IMG/VR virus record: IMGVR_UViG_3300024308_000021
Location: 61,586-125,585 of that record
Direction: 5' to 3' (one strand)
DNA length: 64,000 bases
Source: a virus
This document shows positions 1 to 8,186 of this stretch, piece by piece (position 1 is the first letter of the stretch; every line of letters starts with the position of its first letter). A program made the position numbers and the translations under genes. The notes beneath the pieces were generated by a model. It searched no databases. It was not told the DNA's origin and was given only the letters and a program-made list of their open reading frames with translations.

Positions 1-2
1 GT

Positions 3-788
3 TTGGAGTTAAGAACCAAACTAATGGACGGCCTACGCACTGCCACTACTATTCTAGGGGAGCAGTGTTTGATGGCGGTGCAAAAAGAGATACAACGTGA
101 CGAAGCCGAGTTCTCCGCTAACGGAATCGATTTCATCACAGAAGCCCTTCTGGGGCTGATCTATCAATCTTTCTTGAAGTTCGGTATTACCTTAGATCAG
201 GATGCGATGGAGCATCGCTGGATTACTCCGTACTGCGATACATTGGAGTTGCTGGCTAACTACGAGCAGACTCAGTATGCTGAACAGATAACTTCTATTC
301 TGGAGCTTTCTGATACTTCAGAGGATGTGTTGTTTAACGTCCTACAGCTGCTGGATCCCGATTTGGATCTGTCCTGGGAGGATACGCTGGACTCAGTGTC
401 AATCGCTCTCATAGAGCGTTTCAGGACTGCTCTGCGCGAAGCTGCTACTCAAGTACCAGACACCACTGGTTTAGGATCTGTGGACGAGGAAACCGCATAC
501 CTGGAACGCATCCGGGCTTTCCGCGAACAAGGTAAATACCTGGACACAGTAACCTACCAGTACTACGACTCCGGGGCTAACCTCAGAGTAGCGCCCGAGC
601 TCACTCTGGATCTCCTCAAACATCGTTACTCAGTGCTGGAGTACCCACAACTCGCTCGAGAGTTGATAGTGCTGTGTACCTACGCAGCTCTCCCTAACGC
701 TGAAGTAGTCCCTACAGCTAAACGCATAGCGCAGTCCTTCGACCCAGAAGTAGAACTTGCGTTGGCAGACCTACTCGGAGGTAGATGA
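3..788 (+). CDS. Hypothetical protein, left edge probably truncated
   Basis: Unrecognised acidic, Leu-rich, probably all-helical protein of at least 261 residues. The reading frame is open to the first base of the window, so the TTG at position 3 may be internal and the true start may lie upstream. The stop overlaps the start of the RNA polymerase beta' gene by 4 bases, which suggests translational coupling and a shared late transcript. No signal peptide, membrane segment or catalytic motif is visible. Its neighbours (RNA polymerase, internal head proteins) suggest a virion or transcription role, but that is inference from position only. Confidence 0.8.
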   Translation: MELRTKLMDGLRTATTILGEQCLMAVQKEIQRDEAEFSANGIDFITEALLGLIYQSFLKFGITLDQDAMEHRWITPYCDTLELLANYEQTQYAEQITSILELSDTSEDVLFNVLQLLDPDLDLSWEDTLDSVSIALIERFRTALREAATQVPDTTGLGSVDEETAYLERIRAFREQGKYLDTVTYQYYDSGANLRVAPELTLDLLKHRYSVLEYPQLARELIVLCTYAALPNAEVVPTAKRIAQSFDPEVELALADLLGGR

Positions 789-2086
789 TGACTCGTCTAG
801 ATTTCTTCAGGCTGGCGCTCAAACACCACGCCTGGAGATGGCGTTACTGGATGGTGTGTGGATTTAGCGTAGCTAAGATCTCCGATACCCCCAAAGGAGA
901 AGGGGTTTGTGAAATCGTTCAGGTAGGTGACCAATACGGCTACGTAGATCCTGAAAACAAAACCATCGTTACGATCGAAGACTCCCAAGTAGGTCAAACC
1001 CTTTTCCCTGTAAAGGAAGAGATTGTTCTGCGTAAGGGAGACCTAGCTAACCTCACCAAGGACATCCGCACTACCTACGGAAACGCTATCTTCAACGCAG
1101 CTGCATTAGCTTACTGTTTTGGAGCTACGATTCCTTATCTGAATCGATCAGCCGACGCAGATCAGATCATGGATCTGTACGTGCCTAAGATCGTAGATGA
1201 TCCTGCTGAAGGAGAGGAGTTAGAAGAAGGTAAGGTTAGCGTGGCGCAAGGCTACAAGCACGCTGAGGCGATGTTCAACGTAATCACTCCCATGAGTATC
1301 CAGATTACGCAGTCGTCTTCTGAAGCCATCCTAGGTGTGGATCCTTCAGTAATCGAATTACGTGATCGTTTGCTGGAAGAGCACAAAGACGAGCTAACCG
1401 ACCTGACCGTAGTAGCCAGTATCATCAAGCAGTTGATAGCTGCTGATAAAGCTACCTTCGAGAACGATCCAGCCAAAGGCTTCCTGTTCAAATCCAAAGC
1501 TTTCGATATCGTCCGACTACGTACGCAGATTATGTACGGCGTGGAGTTCAGTTTCGAACAAGACGGTACGTTTACGCTTGTTACGAGATCCCTGGTAGAA
1601 GGTTGGGACATCTCTAAGTTCACCGAGTATAACAACTCGATGCGTGATGGTAGTTTCAACCGTGGTGCGATGACTGCTCTAGGTGGTGAAGCGGTTAAGA
1701 AAGCTTATCGTAGATACCAGAACTCGAAGATTATCGCTGAGGACTGTAAGACTCCTCTTACACTGCGTCGTAGAGTGCTCCCAGAGCTCGCCAAACGACT
1801 TGTGGGGCGTTTCTACGTAGAAGGTGGTAAACTACACGAGACTACTGGCGAATCGATTAAAGCGCTTATAGGACGCGAGGTAGACTTCCGTGATCCTTCG
1901 TGCTGTCGTGCTGGTGGATTCAACCTGTGTCGTTACTGCTACGGCACTAGTCTAGACCTCACCCCAATGGCTGTATCTAATGCGATGTCAGAACCTTACT
2001 CGCAGCAGATGTACATCTTCATGAAGAAAATGCATGGTACTTCATTGAAAACCGTAGACTACGATTTCCATTTCTGGCTATCTTAG
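785..2086 (+). CDS. RNA polymerase beta' subunit, C-terminal fragment (phiKZ-like split RNAP)
   Basis: This 433-residue protein carries C-terminal landmarks of a multisubunit RNA polymerase beta' chain. Residues 283-315 read like the trigger loop (RGAMTALGGEAVKKAYRR). The following IAEDC supplies C321, and with C373/C374, C382 and C385 it matches the four-cysteine second zinc site of bacterial beta'. Residues 401-420 (SEPYSQQMYIFMKKMHGTS) align with the conserved GEPGTQLTMRTFHTGG segment. The N-terminal half of beta', with the catalytic NADFDGD loop, is absent, as expected for phiKZ-like phages whose beta and beta' chains are split. Location beside internal head protein genes recalls phiKZ gp80 of the virion RNAP, so it may be packaged and injected; this is inferred from synteny. 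The start overlaps the upstream stop; 788 is an alternative ATG. Confidence 0.82.
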   Translation: MMTRLDFFRLALKHHAWRWRYWMVCGFSVAKISDTPKGEGVCEIVQVGDQYGYVDPENKTIVTIEDSQVGQTLFPVKEEIVLRKGDLANLTKDIRTTYGNAIFNAAALAYCFGATIPYLNRSADADQIMDLYVPKIVDDPAEGEELEEGKVSVAQGYKHAEAMFNVITPMSIQITQSSSEAILGVDPSVIELRDRLLEEHKDELTDLTVVASIIKQLIAADKATFENDPAKGFLFKSKAFDIVRLRTQIMYGVEFSFEQDGTFTLVTRSLVEGWDISKFTEYNNSMRDGSFNRGAMTALGGEAVKKAYRRYQNSKIIAEDCKTPLTLRRRVLPELAKRLVGRFYVEGGKLHETTGESIKALIGREVDFRDPSCCRAGGFNLCRYCYGTSLDLTPMAVSNAMSEPYSQQMYIFMKKMHGTSLKTVDYDFHFWLS

Positions 2087-2127
2087 TCTAGTCAATGTAT
2101 GACTCATTCAATCCAGGAGTAGAGAAA

Positions 2128-2703
2128 ATGGCTAAGCCTCCGTTCAACAATCAACAACCCCGTCAGCCGTCCCAGACAGCTCCCCAGCAACCTGAAAAGA
2201 AACCCGAGGACAACACTTACCTCGATCAGCCTCCGATCTCTCCTGTGATCGAAGATCTGGCTGCTGGCAACGTAGCTCCTCGTCCGAAGTCTGACACCGT
2301 AGCGATCTTCGAAGACCGCGTGCAGTCTTACCTGAAGGCTTGTGGTCCCACCGTAACCAAGACCCCGTCCTCGATCGGTCAAGCTCAGGGTGGTTTTATC
2401 TACACCATCCAGTCTCTGTGGCGCATGCCGGTACAAGACTTCAAGGAGTGCATGGACTACCTGATGGAAACCTTCCGTCAGAACCCCAAGATCTTCTGCG
2501 AAGCTTTCCTGTTCTCCCACATGGATCAGGTCACCAACGTTTCCTACGAACATCGTCAGCAGCATTACGCTCTGATGAACCTCATGCTCAACGGGGCTAA
2601 CCCGGATGTAGTGCTGAAGGAAGTAGTGGACGTCAACCTGGCCTGTCGTGGTCTGCCGGAGAACGCAGCTGAGTTCCTGTCTGCTTACTACGGCTTGCAG
2701 TAA
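2128..2703 (+). CDS. Hypothetical protein with Pro/Gln-rich N-terminus
   Basis: A 191-residue protein. The start at 2128 is chosen because AGGAG lies 8 bases upstream, whereas the earlier in-frame ATG at 2095 has no good ribosome site. Residues 1-40 are Pro/Gln/Lys-rich and probably disordered. The remainder is helical and includes an MDYLMETF segment. Base composition and codon use resemble the abundant structural genes in this window. It ends at a perfect 11-bp hairpin that separates it from the convergent DNA polymerase gene. No family recognised; a virion or RNAP-associated role is only suggested by its position after the beta' gene. Confidence 0.85.
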   Translation: MAKPPFNNQQPRQPSQTAPQQPEKKPEDNTYLDQPPISPVIEDLAAGNVAPRPKSDTVAIFEDRVQSYLKACGPTVTKTPSSIGQAQGGFIYTIQSLWRMPVQDFKECMDYLMETFRQNPKIFCEAFLFSHMDQVTNVSYEHRQQHYALMNLMLNGANPDVVLKEVVDVNLACRGLPENAAEFLSAYYGLQ

Positions 2704-2724
2704 TCCCTACAAAGGGCATAACTC

Positions 2725-2750
2725 AGGAGGAGGCCAGTCGGCCTCCTCCT
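2725..2750. terminator. Bidirectional hairpin between convergent genes
   Basis: Perfect 11-bp stem (AGGAGGAGGCC / GGCCTCCTCCT) with an AGTC loop, lying between the stop of the 2128 gene and the end of the minus-strand DNA polymerase gene at 2758. There is no clear T-run on the plus strand. TATG follows at 2750-2753. Confidence 0.7.
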
Positions 2751-2757
2751 ATGCCGC

Positions 2758-3015
2758 TTAGGCAGCTAATGCATCACGGTTCTTACGATATTCGCGATAT
2801 TCTTTCAGTACGTCAGTGTGTGTAGGCATCTTGAAGATTTCACGACAGATTTCAGAAGCATTTACATGACCCGCTGTAGCGTTGATACCGAAACGACGAC
2901 GTTGCAGGTCGCTTACGTTTTCGATACGAGCCAGCTCCATCCAGGTAGTTACGCGAGAGATATTCAGTGTATCTTCACCATTAGGATAACTGGCAGCTAC
3001 GTCAAGCAAGTTGTT
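2758..3015 (-). CDS. Family B DNA polymerase, exon 2 (motif A region)
   Basis: Downstream exon of the intron-split polymerase, about 85 residues. It opens with NNLLDVAASYPNG, a clear family B motif A (DxxxxYP) containing a metal-binding aspartate of the palm. Only about 75 residues follow before a stop at 2758. No motif B (Kx3NSxYG) or motif C (YxDTD) is visible, so the C-terminal palm and thumb are missing here. The exon begins near 3015, just after the predicted terminal G of the intron. An alternative reading as an independent short gene starting at TTG (3009) is unlikely, because that would place motif A at the N-terminus. Confidence 0.75.
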   Translation of the reverse strand, partial: NNLLDVAASYPNGEDTLNISRVTTWMELARIENVSDLQRRRFGINATAGHVNASEICREIFKMPTHTDVLKEYREYRKNRDALAA

Positions 3016-3421
3016 CGGTAGAGGCGCGAATTCTACCCGCCCAGCGCTGTTTCACAACAGTACCGGACTGCTCTAGGCTTTCCCTAGATGTTCAGACTAT
3101 ATCATCATCTCCCGTATTACGAGAGAGACCTCCACTTGGAGCCGCCTGGCCTAAGCCGCTTGCGTGCCCTACTCCCCTGCCGGGGATAGTCGTTGAACGT
3201 TCTTCTGTACGAGACAGAAGCTTCGATGCGAGATTCCCCAATCCACAGTCTGTGTTACCATACCCAAGTGATTAGCTTGGCCACTATTACATCACTGCAA
3301 TAGCTTGGTCTACTGGGCTCTAAGCGGGTTCCCGTCAGTTCAAAGGTTGTTTCAGTGAGGATCACTCCTCAAGGGGACCTTGTTTGTTTATCTCATGCGA
3401 CGTGGTGGTATGCTACATGAG
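3016..3421 (-). ncRNA. Group I intron in the DNA polymerase gene
   Basis: Read on the minus strand, this ~406-nt insert has classic group I core elements: an R-like sequence GTTCAACGACTATCCCC (about 3182-3198) and an S-like sequence GATATAGTCTGAAC (about 3090-3103), which together form P7 (GACTAT / ATAGTC). A GACGGGAACCCGC hairpin resembles P4/P5. A hairpin (GGTAG..CTACC) lies just before the predicted terminal G at 3016. Exon 1 runs into a stop inside the intron, so splicing is needed to join it to motif A. The boundaries are placed so that codons stay in frame (..LFT/NNLLDVA..) and are uncertain by a few bases at the 5' end. No endonuclease reading frame fits inside. Confidence 0.85.
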
Positions 3422-4897
3422 AGTAAACAGCCGTTGATCCGCAACGTGAAGGAAGACCAGGGTGCTAAGCTCCGGGAATTCCTTAATACAGCGTAGTCCA
3501 TTATCCGCTACCATGTGCGATGGTAGCGTAACAATCCAGTTATCAACGCCTACTACTAGGTCGTCGAGTTCTGGAACTTTCATCTTATCGGAAGTAGTAC
3601 CGATTGCGTGTTCTTCTTGCAGAGCAAAGAAGTGCAACGCATCACAAGTCCGACGAGGTTGTGAGTGGAACTTGTCCAGGTTCGATACACCAGAGAACAA
3701 GTTGATTTTGTTACACAAGTCCATGTTCATCTCGTCGAGTAACTCAACAGAGATACAGTCGAAGATGTTGTAGATGAGATATTCGACTTTAAACCTAGAC
3801 TGCATGAACTCGTGCCACTTCAGTCCTTCCAAGTGGTCAGCTTGTTTGAACTTAAGTTTACGAATCCCCAAGTGACGATGAAGGATGTTATCCAGCGAGT
3901 AACCACCTGGAACTTTACCACCAGCTATCCGGATTTTCTGATAGACACACATCGCATCTAGGAACTTAAATCCAGCAGCACACTTAAAGAAGTGCCAACG
4001 CTCGGCAGGGGACAGAGGGAAGTTACGTCCACTGGCAGTTACTTTAACAGTGGAGCCTTCCTTCCAGTAACAATACTGATACTTCGTAGGACACCGAGGA
4101 TCCGAGAACACAGTAGCAGGATCAATCCCACCCTTCTGGAGCGCACTCAGCATCTTAGGAATATCGTACGCCATGTTCCAGATAGCTACGATGTCAGGCT
4201 GCCACTCGTGAGCGTAACGCATCAGTACCATGGGGACTTCGTGTTCGTGGTCTACGAACTCGATGTACAGTTTAATGTTCCGTTTGGTTTCGTATTCACC
4301 TAGCAGTTCAGTAAACTTGTCACGGATGTCTTGCTCAGTACAGTAGAACCCTTCCAGGAAGAATCGGTTCACTACCAGTAGTACTCGATCTTTAAAAGTC
4401 AAACTGCCCGAAAGGATTTGTTCAGTCCCGTGGAGAACATCGGATTCTAAGTCGAGTACAGCCACACGGTTCAGTGAGTACAGGTCAGGGTATTTCTCCT
4501 GGTATTTGTGTTTGATGATCTCAGACACACCTACGTCCGCTCCGTAGAGATACGGACTACGAGACATTATCCGAAGGTCGCCTGTGTTAGGTACTTTCAG
4601 TATCCGAGCTATGGTTGGAGCCAACATGCGCTGAGTACACTCGTAGCGCTGTAGGTTCTTTAAAGACTCGAAATCTTTCTTGTGTTCGTGTTTACGTAAC
4701 CCTGGTTTAGTGACGTACAAATCCCGCTTGAAATTCTCCAGAAAGCGCAGGTTAGTGGTAGCGGAACCGTCGTTTAGATGTATGATCTCCTTCACTAAAA
4801 CACAGTCGTCCATTGAGTCGTCTTGCGCTTCTATGTAAGTCGCAAGTTTACACTCAAATCCTTTGATGTTGTCTGTATCCAACTTAACTGTTTGCAT
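3422..4897 (-). CDS. Family B DNA polymerase, exon 1 (N-terminal and 3'-5' exonuclease domains)
   Basis: About 492 residues. All three exonuclease motifs of family B polymerases are visible: Exo I as VLDLES (D149, E151), Exo II as IWNMAYDIP (N241, D245) and Exo III as YNIFD (Y376, D380). This predicts proofreading 3'-5' exonuclease activity in phage genome replication. The start at 4897 has a strong Shine-Dalgarno (AGGAGG, 6 bases upstream). The unspliced frame ends at a TAG at 3413 within the intron. The gene is divergent from the internal-protein gene at 4949, with about 50 bases between the start codons. Exon 2 provides motif A only, giving a short ~577-residue polymerase. Confidence 0.85.
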
Positions 4898-4948
4898 CGT
4901 TACCTCCTAGTGCTCACAGATCTATTAACTTCTTAAAAAGGAACTACC

Positions 4949-6385
4949 ATGTCTTCGATCACAGCCCACCTCCGTGCATTGGGAACAGAGACTCCCGAGT
5001 ATCAGCAGAAACAGTCTCTGAGTCTGGAAGCTCATCTCTCCGAACTCGAACAGATGCAACTCCAGTTTTCAGAAGAGCAGTACAACTACACCGAAGAAGG
5101 TATGTTGGATTCGATCTGGAACGGCATCAAAGCCTTCTTTAAAGCCATTGTCGACTTCTTCAAGCGCCTCTTCGGCAGCGGTCCTACCAAAGAGCAGAAT
5201 GCTACTCTGGACAAAACCGAGAAAGAAATCGATGATTTAGCCGAAGCTATGAAAGACGTCGATTTCACCAAACCCGACCAGGATGCTGAAAAGATCCTTA
5301 AGGAAGCGGGATTGGTGGTAGATACACCCATTCGGCTTTCTGATATACCCACCGGTAGCCTGGCTGACTTTGACGCGTTCATGATCTCAGACAACGGCAA
5401 GCCTCTCACTCCGGATCAGTTTGACAAATCACTCGATCAATCCGAGCGTAATAAACTCACTCGCGTTTGGTTGGACGATCTGGTAAGAGGTGGGCAGCAA
5501 AAACCAGCTCGCACCAAAGAAGAGAAGGCTGGTGAGCGTGTAGCTAAGCGCGCTGCTCAGGTATTGCCTAACGATGCTACTCCGGAACAAGTAGCCAAAG
5601 TCGCGTCTAAGGCCGTCGCCGTTACCGACGCTAAGATGCGTCTGCTGTTGGACGAGGTAGGTCGCTGCAATATCCCAGGTGTGGAGTACGAAGGCTCTAA
5701 GCTGCACATCGCTCTGGCTAACTACCGCATCTACTCTGAGAAGTTCATCACAGCCTCAGTTCTTCTGAGTGAGGCGGAGTCTGTTGCCAAAGAGTTTGAT
5801 AGTAAGAAATTCGATCACCTCACCGAAGATTCTATTGCTAAAGACGGCTTCTTCGGACCGTCCAGCGTACCTTTGCTTAAATGGAATCCTGAAGACAAGA
5901 AATACGTCTTCAAAGAGAAAGGTCACGACACCTCCCCCCAGGGTTTTGTAGAAGACATCTTCGCACGCGCTGTACTGGGCGCTAATGACTACGCTGGTGT
6001 AGTGGCTAACGTTTCCAAAAACACCGATACCAAAACCGTAGGTGCTCTGATCAAATCTGTGCAAGAGCAAATCGCTCAAGCCCGTAAGTCATCTGCTGTC
6101 TACGTTAAGGTTCTGGGCGTGGTGGAAGCAATTTACGCTGCAGTTAATAAAATCGATCCTAAGACAGCAAGCAAGGAAGAGGCCGCAGCAGCCAAAGTCG
6201 CGGCTTCGATCGTCCGTGAGATTGGTCGCCTTACCGCTGGTTCTGCAACAAACCAGCGCAATGCTCTGGCTAACGCACTGCAAGCTGTGCGCATCCTGCG
6301 CCGCAAGGCCGGTAAGCTCAAGGAGTACAACGGTCTGATGAAGAAACTCAACGACGAAGTTGCAGCTATCAAAGCTAAGAAATAA
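4949..6385 (+). CDS. Internal head (inner body) protein paralogue 1
   Basis: A 478-residue protein, first of six paralogues in the window that share an acidic N-terminal segment, a cleavage-like motif and a following amphipathic helix. Here residues 48-51 read TEEG, followed by MLDSIWNGIKAFFKAI and an aromatic-basic end (DFFKRLFG, to about residue 76). The rest is long, helical and Lys/Ala-rich. In phiKZ a head protease is reported to cut after [SAG]-x-E, and the T-E-E/A-M-E/S-M-E sites here fit that type. I infer a packaged inner-body protein whose propeptide is removed in the head. AAAAAGGA precedes the ATG by 8 bases. The gene ends at a strong terminator. Confidence 0.75.
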   Translation: MSSITAHLRALGTETPEYQQKQSLSLEAHLSELEQMQLQFSEEQYNYTEEGMLDSIWNGIKAFFKAIVDFFKRLFGSGPTKEQNATLDKTEKEIDDLAEAMKDVDFTKPDQDAEKILKEAGLVVDTPIRLSDIPTGSLADFDAFMISDNGKPLTPDQFDKSLDQSERNKLTRVWLDDLVRGGQQKPARTKEEKAGERVAKRAAQVLPNDATPEQVAKVASKAVAVTDAKMRLLLDEVGRCNIPGVEYEGSKLHIALANYRIYSEKFITASVLLSEAESVAKEFDSKKFDHLTEDSIAKDGFFGPSSVPLLKWNPEDKKYVFKEKGHDTSPQGFVEDIFARAVLGANDYAGVVANVSKNTDTKTVGALIKSVQEQIAQARKSSAVYVKVLGVVEAIYAAVNKIDPKTASKEEAAAAKVAASIVREIGRLTAGSATNQRNALANALQAVRILRRKAGKLKEYNGLMKKLNDEVAAIKAKK

Positions 6386-6398
6386 AAAGAGCATATCT

Positions 6399-6425
6399 GG
6401 CGAGGGGTACACCCCTCGCCATTTT
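6399..6425 (+). terminator. Intrinsic terminator
   Basis: Ten-bp stem GGCGAGGGGT / ACCCCTCGCC followed by ATTTTATG. It closes the first internal-protein gene. The TATG at 6425-6428 immediately follows. Confidence 0.85.
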
Positions 6426-6451
6426 ATGACCTCATCTCCTAGGAGTACCCC

Positions 6452-7741
6452 ATGCGTAAGTCTAACCTAACTCTCCAGATGGAGGCTATTGCCTACCAGT
6501 CTGGAGTTTCTAAAAACAAAGTATTCCCCCGCCTAGCGGAAGCGTACGATGCTATCATTCACGAAGTACGTAAATCCAAGCGTCTGCGTGCGGGCGATCT
6601 CGAGCGTTTCGGTATCGCTAAGATCATCTTCGAAGAGTGTGGTGTCCGTACCACACAGCAAGTAGACCAAGGCATCTACAATGCCTGTGTGTATCCCCCG
6701 CTGGTGGATCGTAACAATCCAATTGCTGCCGACTTCTGGGTTGAGATGCGTGAGAACGAAGACGCAATGCATTTCATCAAAAGAGCCAAAGGGGCTATCT
6801 CCGGTACAGTAGACCTACTCAACGCTCGAGTAGGCGGTGTCTACTCGGAGATTGAGTGTGAGATGCATGTAGGGGATCAGTTTTTCTTTGACTCGAAATA
6901 TAACGGCTCTCACATCGCAGCGATCATGTGTCACGAGATCGGCCACGTGATGACTTATTTCGAAGCGCTCTCAGAAACAGCTACGATCAACCGCGTTCTA
7001 CAAGCGGTGTGTGCTGACGTACTGCGTGGTGCCGACTACGAACGCCGTCTGGTAATGCTCACTGAAGCCGAAAAGGTTCTTGGTGTTAAGATCGATCTGA
7101 AAGAAGAACACGCCAAGATGGAGAAGATGGAGGGATATCAGATCCTGATCATCGAAACCACAGCGCGCAAACCCAGATCTGCACTAGGGTCTCCACTCTA
7201 CGACTTCAAAGCCTGGGAACAAGCTTCAGACCAGTTCGCTACTCGTCTGGGTTATGGTATCTATCTGTCCGAAGCTTTGGACATTATGTTCCGTAGTTTC
7301 GATTACCCGACTTACTGGAGCGCTCCTCGTTTTTACATGATGGAGGTGTTCAAGTGGATCTTCGGTACGGCGATGCTGATCATCCCAGGATACAACGTCC
7401 TGTTCGTGTTACTTCTGTTTTTGATGGGCAATCCGCTGTGGGATGTCTACGACTCCCCCACTGACCGCATCGCTCGTATCCGTCGTGAGACTTTGGGTGA
7501 GCTTAAGAACGCTAAGATCGATCCTAAGCGTCGTAAGGTACTACTCGAAGACATCGCTGCAATGGATCGGATGTTGGAAGGTATGAAAGACCGTCGTACT
7601 TTCTACGAGCGCGTGTGGATCTTACTGTCCTCTACAGCACGTACCGGTACACGTCAACAACGCATCCAGCAGGAACTCGAGTCCCTCGCTAACAACGACC
7701 TCTTTTTGGCATCTGCTAAGCTTAAGGAGCTTGCATCATGA
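6452..7741 (+). CDS. Predicted M48-like integral-membrane zinc metallopeptidase
   Basis: A 429-residue protein with the zincin signature HEIGH at residues 161-165 (two zinc ligands and the catalytic Glu). A second element EQASD (E256, D260) follows, matching the ExxxD that gives the third ligand in M48 peptidases. A hydrophobic segment lies at about 303-326. SPTDRIARI at 335-343 recalls the HPPxxxRIxRL motif near the C-terminus of HtpX/M48 proteins. It probably cleaves proteins at or in a membrane. It lies between internal head protein genes and shares the coding direction, so it could be packaged or act in virion maturation or entry; this is inference. A good ribosome site (CCTAGGAG) precedes the ATG. 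The stop overlaps the next start by 4 bases. Confidence 0.72.
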   Translation: MRKSNLTLQMEAIAYQSGVSKNKVFPRLAEAYDAIIHEVRKSKRLRAGDLERFGIAKIIFEECGVRTTQQVDQGIYNACVYPPLVDRNNPIAADFWVEMRENEDAMHFIKRAKGAISGTVDLLNARVGGVYSEIECEMHVGDQFFFDSKYNGSHIAAIMCHEIGHVMTYFEALSETATINRVLQAVCADVLRGADYERRLVMLTEAEKVLGVKIDLKEEHAKMEKMEGYQILIIETTARKPRSALGSPLYDFKAWEQASDQFATRLGYGIYLSEALDIMFRSFDYPTYWSAPRFYMMEVFKWIFGTAMLIIPGYNVLFVLLLFLMGNPLWDVYDSPTDRIARIRRETLGELKNAKIDPKRRKVLLEDIAAMDRMLEGMKDRRTFYERVWILLSSTARTGTRQQRIQQELESLANNDLFLASAKLKELAS

Positions 7742-8184
7742 AACTCACAGCATCCCAGTTCAAACAAAATTTCCAGTACCTGCTGGTAGACCAGCGCCTG
7801 TCTCCGGATGATCGTAAGTCCGCCATCGGATTTGCTTTGGCTCGTGGGATCTCCTACGCTCTGGACGTACCGGCTACCAAGGTAACTAACGCACGGATGT
7901 ACTACCTCCAGCAACACCAGCCCGTGGTACAAGGATTGCTCTCTGAACTCGTAGAGCATTACGCGTTTCCCATCGCCTCCACCGAGCGTATCGTAGAGCA
8001 GCTCTGGACAGCCCGCTACCAACTCGTACACATCGCCGACTACGCTCAAGACAGCACCCTGGCTTCAGTAGCCATGACTGGCACCGAGACCGACATCCTG
8101 ACTCCTCGTGTGCGTGAGCTCTATCCGTGTCGTGAACTCGCTTACACAGCGGGTCGCGTGGCAGGTATCCTGAGAGGAGAGTAA
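7738..8184 (+). CDS. Hypothetical protein
   Basis: A 148-residue protein coupled to the metallopeptidase gene by an ATGA overlap and followed 2 bases later by the next internal-protein gene. It is mostly helical, with no membrane segment or recognisable catalytic motif. The tight coupling suggests it works with the peptidase (for example as a partner or inhibitor) or in the same head compartment, but this is only positional inference. No family recognised. Confidence 0.82.
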   Translation: MKLTASQFKQNFQYLLVDQRLSPDDRKSAIGFALARGISYALDVPATKVTNARMYYLQQHQPVVQGLLSELVEHYAFPIASTERIVEQLWTARYQLVHIADYAQDSTLASVAMTGTETDILTPRVRELYPCRELAYTAGRVAGILRGE

Positions 8185-8186
8185 TC

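Noticed and set aside
2095-2127. Longer start for the 2128 gene at 2095
   Set aside because: No ribosome site precedes 2095, while AGGAG is well placed before 2128.
3016-3421. Homing endonuclease gene in the intron
   Set aside because: The insert is only about 406 bases and has no LAGLIDADG, HNH or GIY-YIG frame.
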